From: RYN-428 sp035695715
GTDB taxonomy: Bacteria > Planctomycetota > Phycisphaerae > Tepidisphaerales > Tepidisphaeraceae
Reading direction: 5' to 3'
Length of the DNA: 25,139 bases
Assembly (NCBI GenBank): GCA_035695715.1
Contig: DASRRM010000200.1
Location: 1 to 25,139 of the forward strand
Below, piece by piece: positions 1-9,343 of this stretch. The notes below the pieces were generated by a model. It made no database searches. It had not been told where the DNA came from and saw only the letters and a list, made by a program, of their open reading frames with translations. The position numbers were made by a program, and so were the translations under genes. Each line of letters opens with the position of its first letter. The stretch's first letter is position 1.

Positions 1-3000
1 CTTAAACTTCAGGTTATCGCCTGCATTCACGCTCTCGTCCCCGTTGATGTCGCCATAGAGCCGGAAGAAGTTATCAGTGCGACCTGCAGCCAGCGGCGTC
101 GTGCCGTCGGCAGCCGAGAGAACAAAGCTCGGATTAATCGTGATGCTGTACTCGCCGTTGGCGATCGATCCCAATGCTCCGGGCGCGCCGCCAGTTAGAG
201 TCACCGCCCACTGGGTCCCATTCGATCCTGCCACGGCTGTCGCGCTCAGTGTAGTCGGGGCAGTTCCAGGATGAGCACCAGTTGCAGTTACCGTAAACGC
301 GGCGTTGGCGTTGGCGATTGTGACGGCGCTGCTGAAGGTATAGACAACATCTTGCACCATGGACCGCTGCACACCGGCCAAGGTGCTGACGTCACCATTA
401 ATAACCGGATTACCCACAATGGTCGGTGCCACGACGCCATTCGAGTAGGTAAACTTATCCGCCGCCACGATGGCGGAGGTCTGGTTGTTGGCGGTCACGA
501 TCACATCGTACGTTCCAGGATTCAACTGGTCGGTGGGGGTGACCGTGATCGAGGTTGGGGAATTGACGACGAACCCGTTGGGCGGATTGCCCTGGCCGGC
601 GGTGTTTGGTCCAACCGTGATGCTGCCGAACTGAATCTGTGTCACGTTATTGAAATTACTTCCCGTGATGGTGATCGGCGCGTAATCGTCGGCACCCAGG
701 TTTGAGCTATATGGCTCGCTGGAGGGCGAGAGTCCGGTGACATGCGGCGTGGTATCCAGCGTCGTGAAGGTCCAGTCTGTCACCACCTGACTCGCGGCCG
801 CACCGCCGGTGCCGCCCGTGAAGCCGACGTAATCCTGAGAGGATGGGCCGTACAGCCCGGAATTCGAAGCCAGTGCGTTTGCCGGCAGTGTGAAGTCCTG
901 AGTGTAGCCCAGGCCCGTTGTCGTATCCCGAACGACGAGGTGCAAAACAGCGCCTGTCGTGGAATCCGTGCTGGCATCCAGACTGATCTGCGCCTGGAAG
1001 ACGTCGGTGTAGTTGCTGGCATTGAGGTTGTGGAAGGCATTGCCCAACGAGGTCATGTTGGTCAAAGTCGGATTGCCCCCATTCTCAAGCAGGCCGACCT
1101 GGGTGACGCCATTGTACATATTGAAGGCGATACCCAAGCTGTTGGTAAAGGGCGACAGGGCCGTTGTCCCGTTATTCGCATACCCAAAATCGCCGCCGCC
1201 TGGGCCAACCAGGTTATTGCCATTACCCTGAATCACGAATGCGAAGCCGTCGGCAGCAGGCTGGTTGAACTGGAAGTCAAACGAGGTGCTGAAGTCGGAG
1301 TTAATGGCGAACGCGGTGGTATTGAAGGCGCTGGTTGCCGTGTTGCCGAAACTGCTTGACGTCAACTGCAATGCACCATTGGGATAATTCGCCGTGTTGA
1401 TAACAGGACTGAAAGGCGAGCCACTGCCCGTATTGAGCGTCAGGTCGTTTTCACCGGCGAATCCGGTCGGATGATTGATGTTGTTCCTGCTGGCAACATA
1501 GAGCACCGTGTTCGACGTGGTCGTCGTGGAGTTGGCGACGGTCGCCGGGGTGCTGCTTTCCACGGTCACCTGGTACTGAAGGTTCGTCCCGAAGGCGTAT
1601 GCCGTCGAATCGGTATACGTGGTCGTTCCCGCGGCCACGATGACGGGCGAGCCGGTCGGCGTGCCATTCACAATGGTTTGCACCGAATAACCGCTTACGC
1701 TCGGATTATTCACGGCCGGGAAACCAACTTGAACTTTGCCATTCACATCCTCATCGGCGGTGACGGGGGTTGGTGGCAACTGGTTGAGGGTTGTTCCCGA
1801 GCCAACGGCGGAGAACGTGCTGCTGCCTTCGAAGTTCTGCGCTTCAACGCGGTAGTAATACGTGGTGTTGATGGCCAGCCCAGTGTCGGTATAGCTGCGG
1901 GTGCCGGTGTAGGTGGCTGGGGTCAGACCCGAGAGGCCCAGGCCGATCGTGGTCACATTGCCGGCGGAGTCGAAGGCGGCATCCGTCGAGCGTTGCAGGA
2001 CGTAACGCACGGCACTGGTGTTATTCTCCGGGTAGTTAACGGTAATGGTGTTTAATGTGGGCGGAACAGCCGTGGTTGTCGGTTGGCCCGGGGTAGACAG
2101 GGGGCTCATGGTGCTGGTCAGCACGCTGGAAGGCACCACCTGAAGGCCCGCACCAAGGGCAGCGGAGTCCGGCCCGTTGTACAGCATCTGCCAAGCCCAG
2201 CCGCCGCCGCCATTGGTCTGGAAGTATTCGATGTTATGTTCGCCGGCGGTGGTAAACGTGATCGGGGTGGTGGATTCACCATTGCCTGGGCCGTGGCCAC
2301 CGGGGTATGCAGACACGAGTTGGTCGTCCACATAGAGGTACGAGTCATCGTCGGAGTTGGTCGCGAACGTATACGGAGCACTGATGTCGGTGATATCAAT
2401 CTGCCCGGTCATGACATCGGAGAAGTCATCGGGTGGGATGATATTGCCGGGATCGGGGTGAAACGGCGTGGTCGGGTTGGTCGCAATATTACCCGAGTCA
2501 GTGGTCGTGTTATCACCGCCGCCCAGCTCATTAATATTGGGAATGATGGTGGTTTCAGCGGCAGTTCCCTGCAAGGAGAGGGAGTTAATCTTGCTGCCCG
2601 GACCGCCAATCACGGTCGCGGTAGTGCTTTGGTTGGTGGATTGCCACCATTCATTAGCGTAGTAGTTGACCTCGATGCCGCCGGTCGTGGCGGTGCCGGG
2701 CACGGTCACAGCGGCAGTAGCGACGCTGGCCGTGGCTCCGTTGAAGTTCTCGGCCACAACGCGGTAGTAGACAGTTGCGCCCGTCGGCGCGTTGGAATCG
2801 ACAAGGGTTCCAGTCGTGACGGTCGGCGCTCCGCTGGCCTGGGGCACACCGTTGATGACCGCACCGGAACCGGCGACGTTTTGGACGCCGGTTGCGAAGG
2901 TGGGATCGGTGGAACGTTGCAGGATATACGCCAGTTCGTTATCGGCATTGTCACTGAAGGTGACCGTAACGGGGAAGCCGAAGTTGGCGTTGGCCGCTGT

Positions 3001-6000
3001 TCCGAGGGTCGGCACGACATTGGTTGCCGCCAGCGGGGCACCGGTGAGAGGAATCAAAGCGGTCGCGGGAACGACGACGGTGGCATTGGCGGTATCCGGG
3101 CCGCTGTACAGGATCTGCGATCCGTGGCCGCCGCCACCTTGTTCCTGGAAGAGCTGGAAGTCGTAGCTCTGGCCACCAGTCAACTGAAGGATGGTGCCGT
3201 TGTTGATGTTGCTGGCACTGTATGCGCCGGCGGCAACCAGTGCCCCGTCGACATAGAGAATTCCGTCATCGTCGGTGTTCTTAAAGAACGTATATGCGCC
3301 CGTCTGGGCGATAGTCACCTTACCGGTCCAGATCGTCGAATAATTGTCGGCGGGCAGGTAGTTGCCGCCCGGGGGCAATGTTGAATCCGGCAGGGCATTG
3401 TAGTTGACCTGTAATTGCTGGGTTGTCGTGGTCGGAGCGCCGACGACGCCGGTAATGGTGGTAGCGCCATTGTCGCTTGCGCCGCCCCAATTGGTGTTAT
3501 TGGCGTAGAACTGCTCAAGAACGCCTTCATTGTTCATCACGGTCGCGGTCGGGGTCGACGTTGACGTTGGGGCCGATCCGGTTGGATCGACGGAATTGCG
3601 GGCGACGACCTCATATTGGTATTGTCCGCCGATCGGCGCCTGGTCCACATAGGGCGAGCCAGTGACGCCTGTGGCGACAGTCGCGAAGGTTCCAGCCGAC
3701 CCGCCGGTAACCGGCGCGCGAAGGATGTCATAGCTGGTGGCCAGCGTGCTGGTTGTCCAGGTGATCTTGTTGCCAAAGGTCGTAATCGCCGGTCCACCGA
3801 GCGTGGTCGGCGTGGAGAAGAAGCCGCCGACCGTGGCGACGGCATTTGTCGGGGCTGCCGGCGCGATCGTACCCACCGTGACGCTATTGGAGACGACGCT
3901 GGGGGTCGATCCTTCAAAGTTGAGTCCGACCAGTCGGTAGTAGAAGGTCTGGTTGGGGAGGAGGTTTGAATCCGTCAGGGTGCTGGTCACCGAAGTGATT
4001 GCCCCGCCACTAACAGGTGCGCCATTCACCACTGTGCCGGTGGTAGCGGCGACCGTCACATTGCTTGCGAAAGTGGGACTGGTCGAACGCTGCAGTTGGT
4101 ATTCAAATTCGTTGTCCGAATTATCGGTGAAGGTGACATTAACGCTGGTTCCGGCGAGGGTGGCAACCACATTGGTTGCCGCCAGGGGTGCGCCGGTGTA
4201 GGCGGTCAGCGCGCTGGTTGGCACCACGGTGATTGCATTTCCGGTATCCGGGCCAGCGTAGGAAAAGATGAAGCGGTGGCCGCCACCGCCCTGTTCCATG
4301 AAGAATTGGTAGTCGTAGCTGCCAGGGTTGAGAGCAAGAACCGGGCTGGTCTGGCGGCCGCCGGCGTTGCCGGCTGTCAGCTTCTGGCCATCCAGGTATA
4401 GCAGGCCATCATCGTCGGTATCGCTGAAGAATGTATAGTTACCGGCGGTCGCGATCTTCACCTTGCCGGTGAAGATGGTCGAGTAGGTGAATCCCTGGGT
4501 GCCGCCTGGTGGGAAGACGTTCTGGTTGGTGTTGTTGAAGTTAATGGTCGGCTGTTCGCTGCTCTCGGTGGGCAGGCCAACGATGCCGCTGATGGCGGTG
4601 TCGCCATTATCAGTTGCGCCGCCCCAATTGGTGCTGTTGATATAATACTGCTCCATCACGCCGTCGCCAGCGTAGAGCGCATTGGCTGGGGCACTTGTGG
4701 AACTCGGCGCCGCACCACTTGGATCGGCCACATTGCGGGCAACGATTTCGTATTGGTAATTCGTATTGGCCGCAGTGGTCGTATCGCTGTAGGTGGTGCT
4801 GGTCAGCCCGGTGGCGACGGCTGAGAACGTGCCGGCAACGCCATTCACGACCGTTGCGCGCAGGACATCGTAGCCGCTGACGTTATATACGGCAGGCGAG
4901 GCATTCCAACTCACCTGGATGGTTGGCGCTCTCAGCGGCAACGCGGTAGCCCCTAGAGTTTGCGGAATATAATAGATTGGATTGGTGGCGGTGACGACTG
5001 TACTCACCCCTGTCACGGGGATTGGAGCGGCGGCAGTTGGCAGATAGCTGACTTCGTTGCTCGCGGTGCCGATGCCGGTGGCATTGACCGCTTTGACGAT
5101 GTAGTAGTAGGTCGAACCGGGGTTGGCAGCCGTATCTTCGTATGTATAGGTTGCGACACCCGTGGTTGAGTTGGGGCTCCCTGTCACTGTGGCGTAGGGA
5201 GTGGGAAGCTCGCCGCCCATACTTGTTCCACGGTAGACGTTGTAGCTATCTGCCTCGCTGGAGGTCCAATTGATGTTGATGTTGTTTGAGTTGAATACGC
5301 CGGTACTGGCGACGGGGGCATCGGCGGTCTGGGGCGTATTGACGGCTGTGGACGGGGCGGTGCCGAGCGCGAAAGCATCGTAGGTCGGAATCACCTGGCC
5401 ATTGCTACCATAGAAGCCACCTGCATTAAGGGCGGCAATACTCGGACTGGTCCAGCCCAAGTCCATTTCCCACCCCGTGACGGCCTGGAAGTAGGCCAGC
5501 TGGACCGTATGGGTGCTTCCGGCAGTCCATTGAACCGGCACGGGAACCGCGGTGGTCGATACCGTGCTGCTGCTCTTCACCCCGATCACGGTGTTATCAA
5601 CGGTTAGCTGATAGCCGTCGTCGGCGCGGGCGAGGAAGGTATAGGTTTCGGTCGTGGGCGCAACCACCGTGAAATCAAATTCAGTGGAGAAATTCGCCCC
5701 GGCACCGGCTGACTGGCCGCTGTTAAAGCTGGTGGGCGTGTATGGCGGGGGTGTCGTGATCGTCTGCGGGCCGCTATTGATAGTGGGGATGATTGTCGAG
5801 TAGGTCGGCGCAGCGACGGGCGTGTTGCCTGTATTGGGGTCCGTCACGTCCGGATTGAATGTTGTGCCAGTACTGAAGGTCGGACTACCCGCGTTATTGT
5901 AATTGGGGTCGAAATTCGATGCGTAATACGATGCACCAAATCCATCACCTTTGCCGAGGGTTACCGGCCCGCTGGTGGCGGTCACCGAGCCACCATCAGT

Positions 6001-7332
6001 TGCCTGAACTTCGTAGAACGTGGCGGCGTTATTGCCCGCGTCGGTATACGTGGTGTTTGGGCTGGTTCCCGAAGGTATAATCGAGGCAACCTGACTGTAG
6101 GTGCCGCCAACGGTGCTCGAAGTCAGGATGTTGTAAGCTGCGGCGTTGGCAACCGGCGCGATAGTCAGCACGTTTCCGGCACTACTGGGTGCGACCGAAA
6201 TAACGGGGGCAGAAATGGTTGCGGCAGTCGCGGTGGTTTTTACCAGAGCCTCACCCGAACTGATGGGCTCAGCCGCCACTCCTGGCGTTGTCGCCCCGAT
6301 AATACTATTAGAGATGATTTGGTAGACGTATTGGGTATTCGGCGTTAAGCCGCCATCGGTAAACGTGTCGGTTCCGCCATCAGCACTCGCTACCGGGCTG
6401 GCATCATTTACATCCGTGAAAGTGTTGCCTAGATCGCTGCTGCGCTGCACAATATATGATGCGGCATCAACGTCATGGCTCGACCAACTGAGTGTGACTG
6501 TCGTTCCAGTCTTGGTTACAACCGTAGGGGTGGTCGTACTAACCAGCGGTGCCGGTGCCTCCAAGTTGGCGATGCCCGGCGCGCCAGCCCCGGTCATGAG
6601 CGAAAAGGGGATAAGCTGCGTTCCGGTTCCATTGGGCCCGGAGGTGGCTGACCAGCGCAGTTCGTAGTTCCAGCCGCCGCCCCCATTATTGTAGAGGAAA
6701 TCGAAGGAATAGGACCCATCGGGGTTGTTTCCGCTGGCCGGGGCCAGCTGGTTGGTGTCGATGTCGGTGTCCTGGGCGGTGCCGCGGCCGGCACCCAAGT
6801 TTTGGGCTCCAACTGGCGTGTTAGCGACCACAATCTCGGCACCATCGTCGGTTGCCGGATAGAAGGTGAAATAGCCGGGCGTGATTATCTTCAGATTGGT
6901 GGCGAAGTCGCCCGAGAACCGGTCGCCGGGACCGCCGGTGCCATCCCCGATCGAGTTTCCAGTTCCACCGCCTGGATTTGGATTGAAGTTGGATGGAGCA
7001 TCCGCTGGCGGGACGTTTTGGTTGTTGCCCGCAGCGTTGTTGATGACGTCAATGTGCGTGGAATAGTCGCCACTGGTAAACGGATAGCCCGAGATGGGCG
7101 CGGTCGTCGCCGGTACGGGGAACTGCGCCTGCGTATTAAAATACGCGCCATAGAACGTGGCGACGAATCCATCGCTGGTCGCGGTCGAAAGCAGCACCCG
7201 CCCTTCGAGCAGCTCGACGGCCGAGGATGTGGCCCGGCGTAGTATGTCGGTTTTCAGGCCACGCTTGGCCCGCGCCGATTTATTGGAAGAGGTGGATGAA
7301 TTGTCACGTGAGGAATGAGAAAATCCGCGCAC
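1..7332 (-). CDS. Giant modular extracellular protein (PA14/FN3/lectin/TIG/dockerin-like), 3' end beyond window
   Basis: One open frame of 2444 codons runs from a GTG at 7332 to the left edge without a stop. AGGAGG (7338-7343) lies 5 nt upstream of the GTG and decides the start. Residues about 38-49 read SAVELLEGRVLLS, resembling the planctomycete LEPR-XLL motif; no hydrophobic signal peptide is visible. Five PA14-like modules follow at roughly 52-241, 462-647, 886-1040, 1266-1427 and 1547-1740, each with a YTF...DDDG.LY.DG type core. About nine fibronectin-III-like modules (YxxQRS..., TxYYYRV) lie between them. A legume-lectin-like module occupies about 1944-2186 (FSTSFDFQF, DGFAFVIQG), then a TIG-like module to about 2296, a further beta-sandwich, and finally GDINGDESVNAGDNLKF, a dockerin-like calcium loop cut by the window edge. 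Family knowledge suggests carbohydrate binding or adhesion at the cell surface; no catalytic domain was recognised. The remaining C-terminus is probably short, by inference from the usual dockerin-like end position. Confidence 0.9.
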   Translation of the reverse strand, partial: MRGFSHSSRDNSSTSSNKSARAKRGLKTDILRRATSSAVELLEGRVLLSTATSDGFVATFYGAYFNTQAQFPVPATTAPISGYPFTSGDYSTHIDVINNAAGNNQNVPPADAPSNFNPNPGGGTGNSIGDGTGGPGDRFSGDFATNLKIITPGYFTFYPATDDGAEIVVANTPVGAQNLGAGRGTAQDTDIDTNQLAPASGNNPDGSYSFDFLYNNGGGGWNYELRWSATSGPNGTGTQLIPFSLMTGAGAPGIANLEAPAPLVSTTTPTVVTKTGTTVTLSWSSHDVDAASYIVQRSSDLGNTFTDVNDASPVASADGGTDTFTDGGLTPNTQYVYQIISNSIIGATTPGVAAEPISSGEALVKTTATAATISAPVISVAPSSAGNVLTIAPVANAAAYNILTSSTVGGTYSQVASIIPSGTSPNTTYTDAGNNAATFYEVQATDGGSVTATSGPVTLGKGDGFGASYYASNFDPNYNNAGSPTFSTGTTFNPDVTDPNTGNTPVAAPTYSTIIPTINSGPQTITTPPPYTPTSFNSGQSAGAGANFSTEFDFTVVAPTTETYTFLARADDGYQLTVDNTVIGVKSSSTVSTTAVPVPVQWTAGSTHTVQLAYFQAVTGWEMDLGWTSPSIAALNAGGFYGSNGQVIPTYDAFALGTAPSTAVNTPQTADAPVASTGVFNSNNININWTSSEADSYNVYRGTSMGGELPTPYATVTGSPNSTTGVATYTYEDTAANPGSTYYYIVKAVNATGIGTASNEVSYLPTAAAPIPVTGVSTVVTATNPIYYIPQTLGATALPLRAPTIQVSWNASPAVYNVSGYDVLRATVVNGVAGTFSAVATGLTSTTYSDTTTAANTNYQYEIVARNVADPSGAAPSSTSAPANALYAGDGVMEQYYINSTNWGGATDNGDTAISGIVGLPTESSEQPTINFNNTNQNVFPPGGTQGFTYSTIFTGKVKIATAGNYTFFSDTDDDGLLYLDGQKLTAGNAGGRQTSPVLALNPGSYDYQFFMEQGGGGHRFIFSYAGPDTGNAITVVPTSALTAYTGAPLAATNVVATLAGTSVNVTFTDNSDNEFEYQLQRSTSPTFASNVTVAATTGTVVNGAPVSGGAITSVTSTLTDSNLLPNQTFYYRLVGLNFEGSTPSVVSNSVTVGTIAPAAPTNAVATVGGFFSTPTTLGGPAITTFGNKITWTTSTLATSYDILRAPVTGGSAGTFATVATGVTGSPYVDQAPIGGQYQYEVVARNSVDPTGSAPTSTSTPTATVMNNEGVLEQFYANNTNWGGASDNGATTITGVVGAPTTTTQQLQVNYNALPDSTLPPGGNYLPADNYSTIWTGKVTIAQTGAYTFFKNTDDDGILYVDGALVAAGAYSASNINNGTILQLTGGQSYDFQLFQEQGGGGHGSQILYSGPDTANATVVVPATALIPLTGAPLAATNVVPTLGTAANANFGFPVTVTFSDNADNELAYILQRSTDPTFATGVQNVAGSGAVINGVPQASGAPTVTTGTLVDSNAPTGATVYYRVVAENFNGATASVATAAVTVPGTATTGGIEVNYYANEWWQSTNQSTTATVIGGPGSKINSLSLQGTAAETTIIPNINELGGGDNTTTDSGNIATNPTTPFHPDPGNIIPPDDFSDVMTGQIDITDISAPYTFATNSDDDSYLYVDDQLVSAYPGGHGPGNGESTTPITFTTAGEHNIEYFQTNGGGGWAWQMLYNGPDSAALGAGLQVVPSSVLTSTMSPLSTPGQPTTTAVPPTLNTITVNYPENNTSAVRYVLQRSTDAAFDSAGNVTTIGLGLSGLTPATYTGTRSYTDTGLAINTTYYYRVEAQNFEGSSTFSAVGSGTTLNQLPPTPVTADEDVNGKVQVGFPAVNNPSVSGYSVQTIVNGTPTGSPVIVAAGTTTYTDSTAYAFGTNLQYQVTVESSTPATVANSTTTTSNTVLYVASRNNINHPTGFAGENDLTLNTGSGSPFSPVINTANYPNGALQLTSSSFGNTATSAFNTTAFAINSDFSTSFDFQFNQPAADGFAFVIQGNGNNLVGPGGGDFGYANNGTTALSPFTNSLGIAFNMYNGVTQVGLLENGGNPTLTNMTSLGNAFHNLNASNYTDVFQAQISLDASTDSTTGAVLHLVVRDTTTGLGYTQDFTLPANALASNSGLYGPSSQDYVGFTGGTGGAAASQVVTDWTFTTLDTTPHVTGLSPSSEPYSSNLGADDYAPITITGSNFNNVTQIQFGSITVGPNTAGQGNPPNGFVVNSPTSITVTPTDQLNPGTYDVIVTANNQTSAIVAADKFTYSNGVVAPTIVGNPVINGDVSTLAGVQRSMVQDVVYTFSSAVTIANANAAFTVTATGAHPGTAPTTLSATAVAGSNGTQWAVTLTGGAPGALGSIANGEYSITINPSFVLSAADGTTPLAAGRTDNFFRLYGDINGDESVNAGDNLKFK

Positions 7333-7741
7333 AATGGCCTCCTGGAAATGCAGCCCTCAAAACAAAAGCACATTCGAGTACACAAAGGACCGGGGCATTT
7401 TGAGATCCCACTGAAGAGATCTCCCGTCCATGTCTTGTCCAGTTCGAGAATGAATTGAAAGTGAACTGAACCTGCCGCCAAATCAAAAGTGTGACTTACG
7501 AAAGTCATGCTACACGCGCGCTTCGCAAAATACAATGAAAATATTTTTTGTTGCATCAGTTTTTTATAAATTTAAAATTCTCCCTCATAAGACCTGTATC
7601 CATCATTGCTTCGGTGAAAGTGGGATATCGATAAATTCGTGCAATTTTGCGCCAAAAATCGGATAGAATGCATTTTCCGCTGCGGCATGTAATATGTCGC
7701 GCAACTTTTATAAAGTGCATCGTTTTTGGAGCCTGCAGATT
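7333..7741. promoter_or_regulatory. AT-rich divergent intergenic region
   Basis: This spacer of about 409 nt separates the giant minus-strand gene from the plus-strand TPR gene, so promoters for both should lie here. Around 7523-7582 it becomes strikingly AT-rich (runs of T, TATAAATTTAAAATT) compared with the GC-rich coding sequence on both sides. The only clear site is the AGGAGG ribosome-binding site of the giant gene at 7338-7343. TAGAAT at 7664-7669 could be a -10 box for the plus-strand gene, but no matching -35 box is convincing. I see no gene or repeat here. Confidence 0.4.
7338..7343 (-). promoter_or_regulatory. Ribosome binding site of the giant surface protein
   Basis: On the minus strand AGGAGG ends 5 nt before the GTG codon at 7332. 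It is one of few strong Shine-Dalgarno sequences in the window and supports a GTG start here. An ATT directly precedes the GTG. Confidence 0.7.
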
Positions 7742-9343
7742 ATGGCGGATCTTGCCGAGCCCTCCTCAGCAGACCAGGTCGCGCAGCAGGCAATTGCCAA
7801 CCACGCCGCGGGAAGACTTTCTGAGGCGGAGGCGAACTACCGCTGGCTGATCAGCCGGAATCCGCGCGATGCCGCTGCGCTGCACGGACTTGGGGTTGTT
7901 GCCTATCAAACCGGTCATATTGGCGATGCGATCGGGTTGCTCGATCGTTCGCTGCAGATGCGTCCGGATTTCTCTGAAACCTTGAATGCTCTTGGGCTTG
8001 CGTTGCGCGATGCGCGGCAACTGGACCGCGCCATCGCGGCTCACCGCCGCGCCACCGAAGTCAAACCGCTGGATGCAGCGGGATTCACCCACCTGGGGCT
8101 TGCCCTTCGCGACATGGGACTGATGGGCGAAGCCGAACACGCATGTCGTCACGCCATTGCGCTGGATCCTGAAAACCCCCTTCCATGGAACAATCTTGGC
8201 ACGGTCTGCATGCGCGCGGGGAAGTACGAAGAAGCCGAAGGCGCGCTCAAGGAAGCATTGCGTCGTCGTCCAGAGTATGTCAAAGCGCTCAACAATCTGG
8301 GAACGACACAACTTTCGGTGGGACGGGCGGCGGCGGCGGTAGCGACATATGACCGGGCATTGCAAATCGCCCCGAATTACGCCGAAGTTCACTGGCATCG
8401 CTCGATTGCCCTGCTGACGCTGGGTGATTGGGAGCGCGGATGGGCCGAATATGAATGGCGGTGGAACTGCGCCGAATATCAAAAACTGCGGCACGTTTTG
8501 CCGCAGCCGTTATGGGATGGCTCAAACCCGGCGGGTAAGACCATTCTGCTCACGCCGGAACAGGGTCTGGGCGATTCGATTCAATTTGTTCGGTATGTTG
8601 CGCTTCTGGCTCGGCGCGGGGCGCGGGTTTGGGTGGCGTGTCAGCCGGAACTTGTGGGGCTTTTCGCAAATCTTGCAGGCGCGGATCGGGTGATCGACGT
8701 CAACGCGCTGGCGGGCGGAGAATTGGGCGAATCGGCGTGGGATTGGCACTTGCCGCTGCTTAGCCTTCCGCTTCGATTTGCGACGCGGCCCGAAACGGTG
8801 CCGTCGGCGCGTGCGTATTTATTTGCCGACGCGGGAAAAGCTGGCAAGTGGCGACAGCGTCTGCAAGTTTCGGCGTCCGCGGGAACGAACGTCAAGCGCG
8901 TAGGGTTGGTATGGGCCGGACGGGCGATTCCCGACCCGCTGCGCACGTGCGGCCTGGCAGCGCTAGCGCCGCTGGCGGAGGTGATGGGCGTGCGGTTTAT
9001 CAGCGTGCAGGTGGGCGATGCCGCCGCCGAGGCAAACAACCCCCCCGCCGGCATGCGGATCGACAATTTTTCCGATGCCCTGAGCGATTTCACGGAAACG
9101 GCCGGCTTGATTGCAAACCTGGATATGATCATCACCATCGATTCGGCGGTGGCACACCTTGCCGGTGCGTTGGGCTGCCCGTCATGGACGTTATTACGGG
9201 ATGTGGCGGACTGGCGCTGGCTTGAGCGGCGCCAGGACACGCCCTGGTATCCAACGATGCGGCTGTTTCGCCAGGAGCGGCGTGGCGACTGGGCCTCGGT
9301 GGCGGCTCGGGTGGCCGGGGAACTCAGAACATGGCTCAACTGA
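7742..9343 (+). CDS. TPR protein with C-terminal glycosyltransferase-9-like domain
   Basis: A protein of 533 residues. About six TPR repeats fill residues 1-240 (for example PWNNLGTVCMRAGKYEEAEGAL), followed by the linker GDWERGWAEYEWRW that usually joins TPRs to this domain. The C-terminal half resembles the ADP-heptose:LPS heptosyltransferase (GT9) fold: PEQGLGDSIQF near 272, VGLVWAG near 387, DSAVAHLAGALG at 467-478 and DTPWYPTMRLFRQ near 499. Such proteins are presumed to transfer sugars to proteins or surface glycans; donor and acceptor are unknown. I chose ATG 7742, which has GGAG 10 nt upstream; ATG 7694 in the same frame would add 16 residues and has no ribosome site. The motif after WAG reads RAIPDPLRTCGL rather than the usual H..DR.RS form kept in the related gene ending at 23223, so activity may be altered. 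The 3' end overlaps the sulfotransferase gene. Confidence 0.87.
   Translation: MADLAEPSSADQVAQQAIANHAAGRLSEAEANYRWLISRNPRDAAALHGLGVVAYQTGHIGDAIGLLDRSLQMRPDFSETLNALGLALRDARQLDRAIAAHRRATEVKPLDAAGFTHLGLALRDMGLMGEAEHACRHAIALDPENPLPWNNLGTVCMRAGKYEEAEGALKEALRRRPEYVKALNNLGTTQLSVGRAAAAVATYDRALQIAPNYAEVHWHRSIALLTLGDWERGWAEYEWRWNCAEYQKLRHVLPQPLWDGSNPAGKTILLTPEQGLGDSIQFVRYVALLARRGARVWVACQPELVGLFANLAGADRVIDVNALAGGELGESAWDWHLPLLSLPLRFATRPETVPSARAYLFADAGKAGKWRQRLQVSASAGTNVKRVGLVWAGRAIPDPLRTCGLAALAPLAEVMGVRFISVQVGDAAAEANNPPAGMRIDNFSDALSDFTETAGLIANLDMIITIDSAVAHLAGALGCPSWTLLRDVADWRWLERRQDTPWYPTMRLFRQERRGDWASVAARVAGELRTWLN

Noticed and set aside
2083..3384. Long plus-strand frame (433 codons) and several similar ones between 271 and 4401
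   Set aside because: They lie antisense to the continuous 2444-codon minus frame, are rich in Gly, Val and Arg with no domain, and are side effects of the repetitive GC-rich coding sequence.
7254..7556. Minus-strand frame of 100 codons over the giant gene's start and the AT-rich spacer
   Set aside because: No domain, no ribosome site, and it overlaps the well-supported GTG start in another frame.
7637..7669. Sigma-70-like promoter with TAGAAT as -10
   Set aside because: No acceptable -35 hexamer at the right distance; kept only as a remark in the spacer entry.
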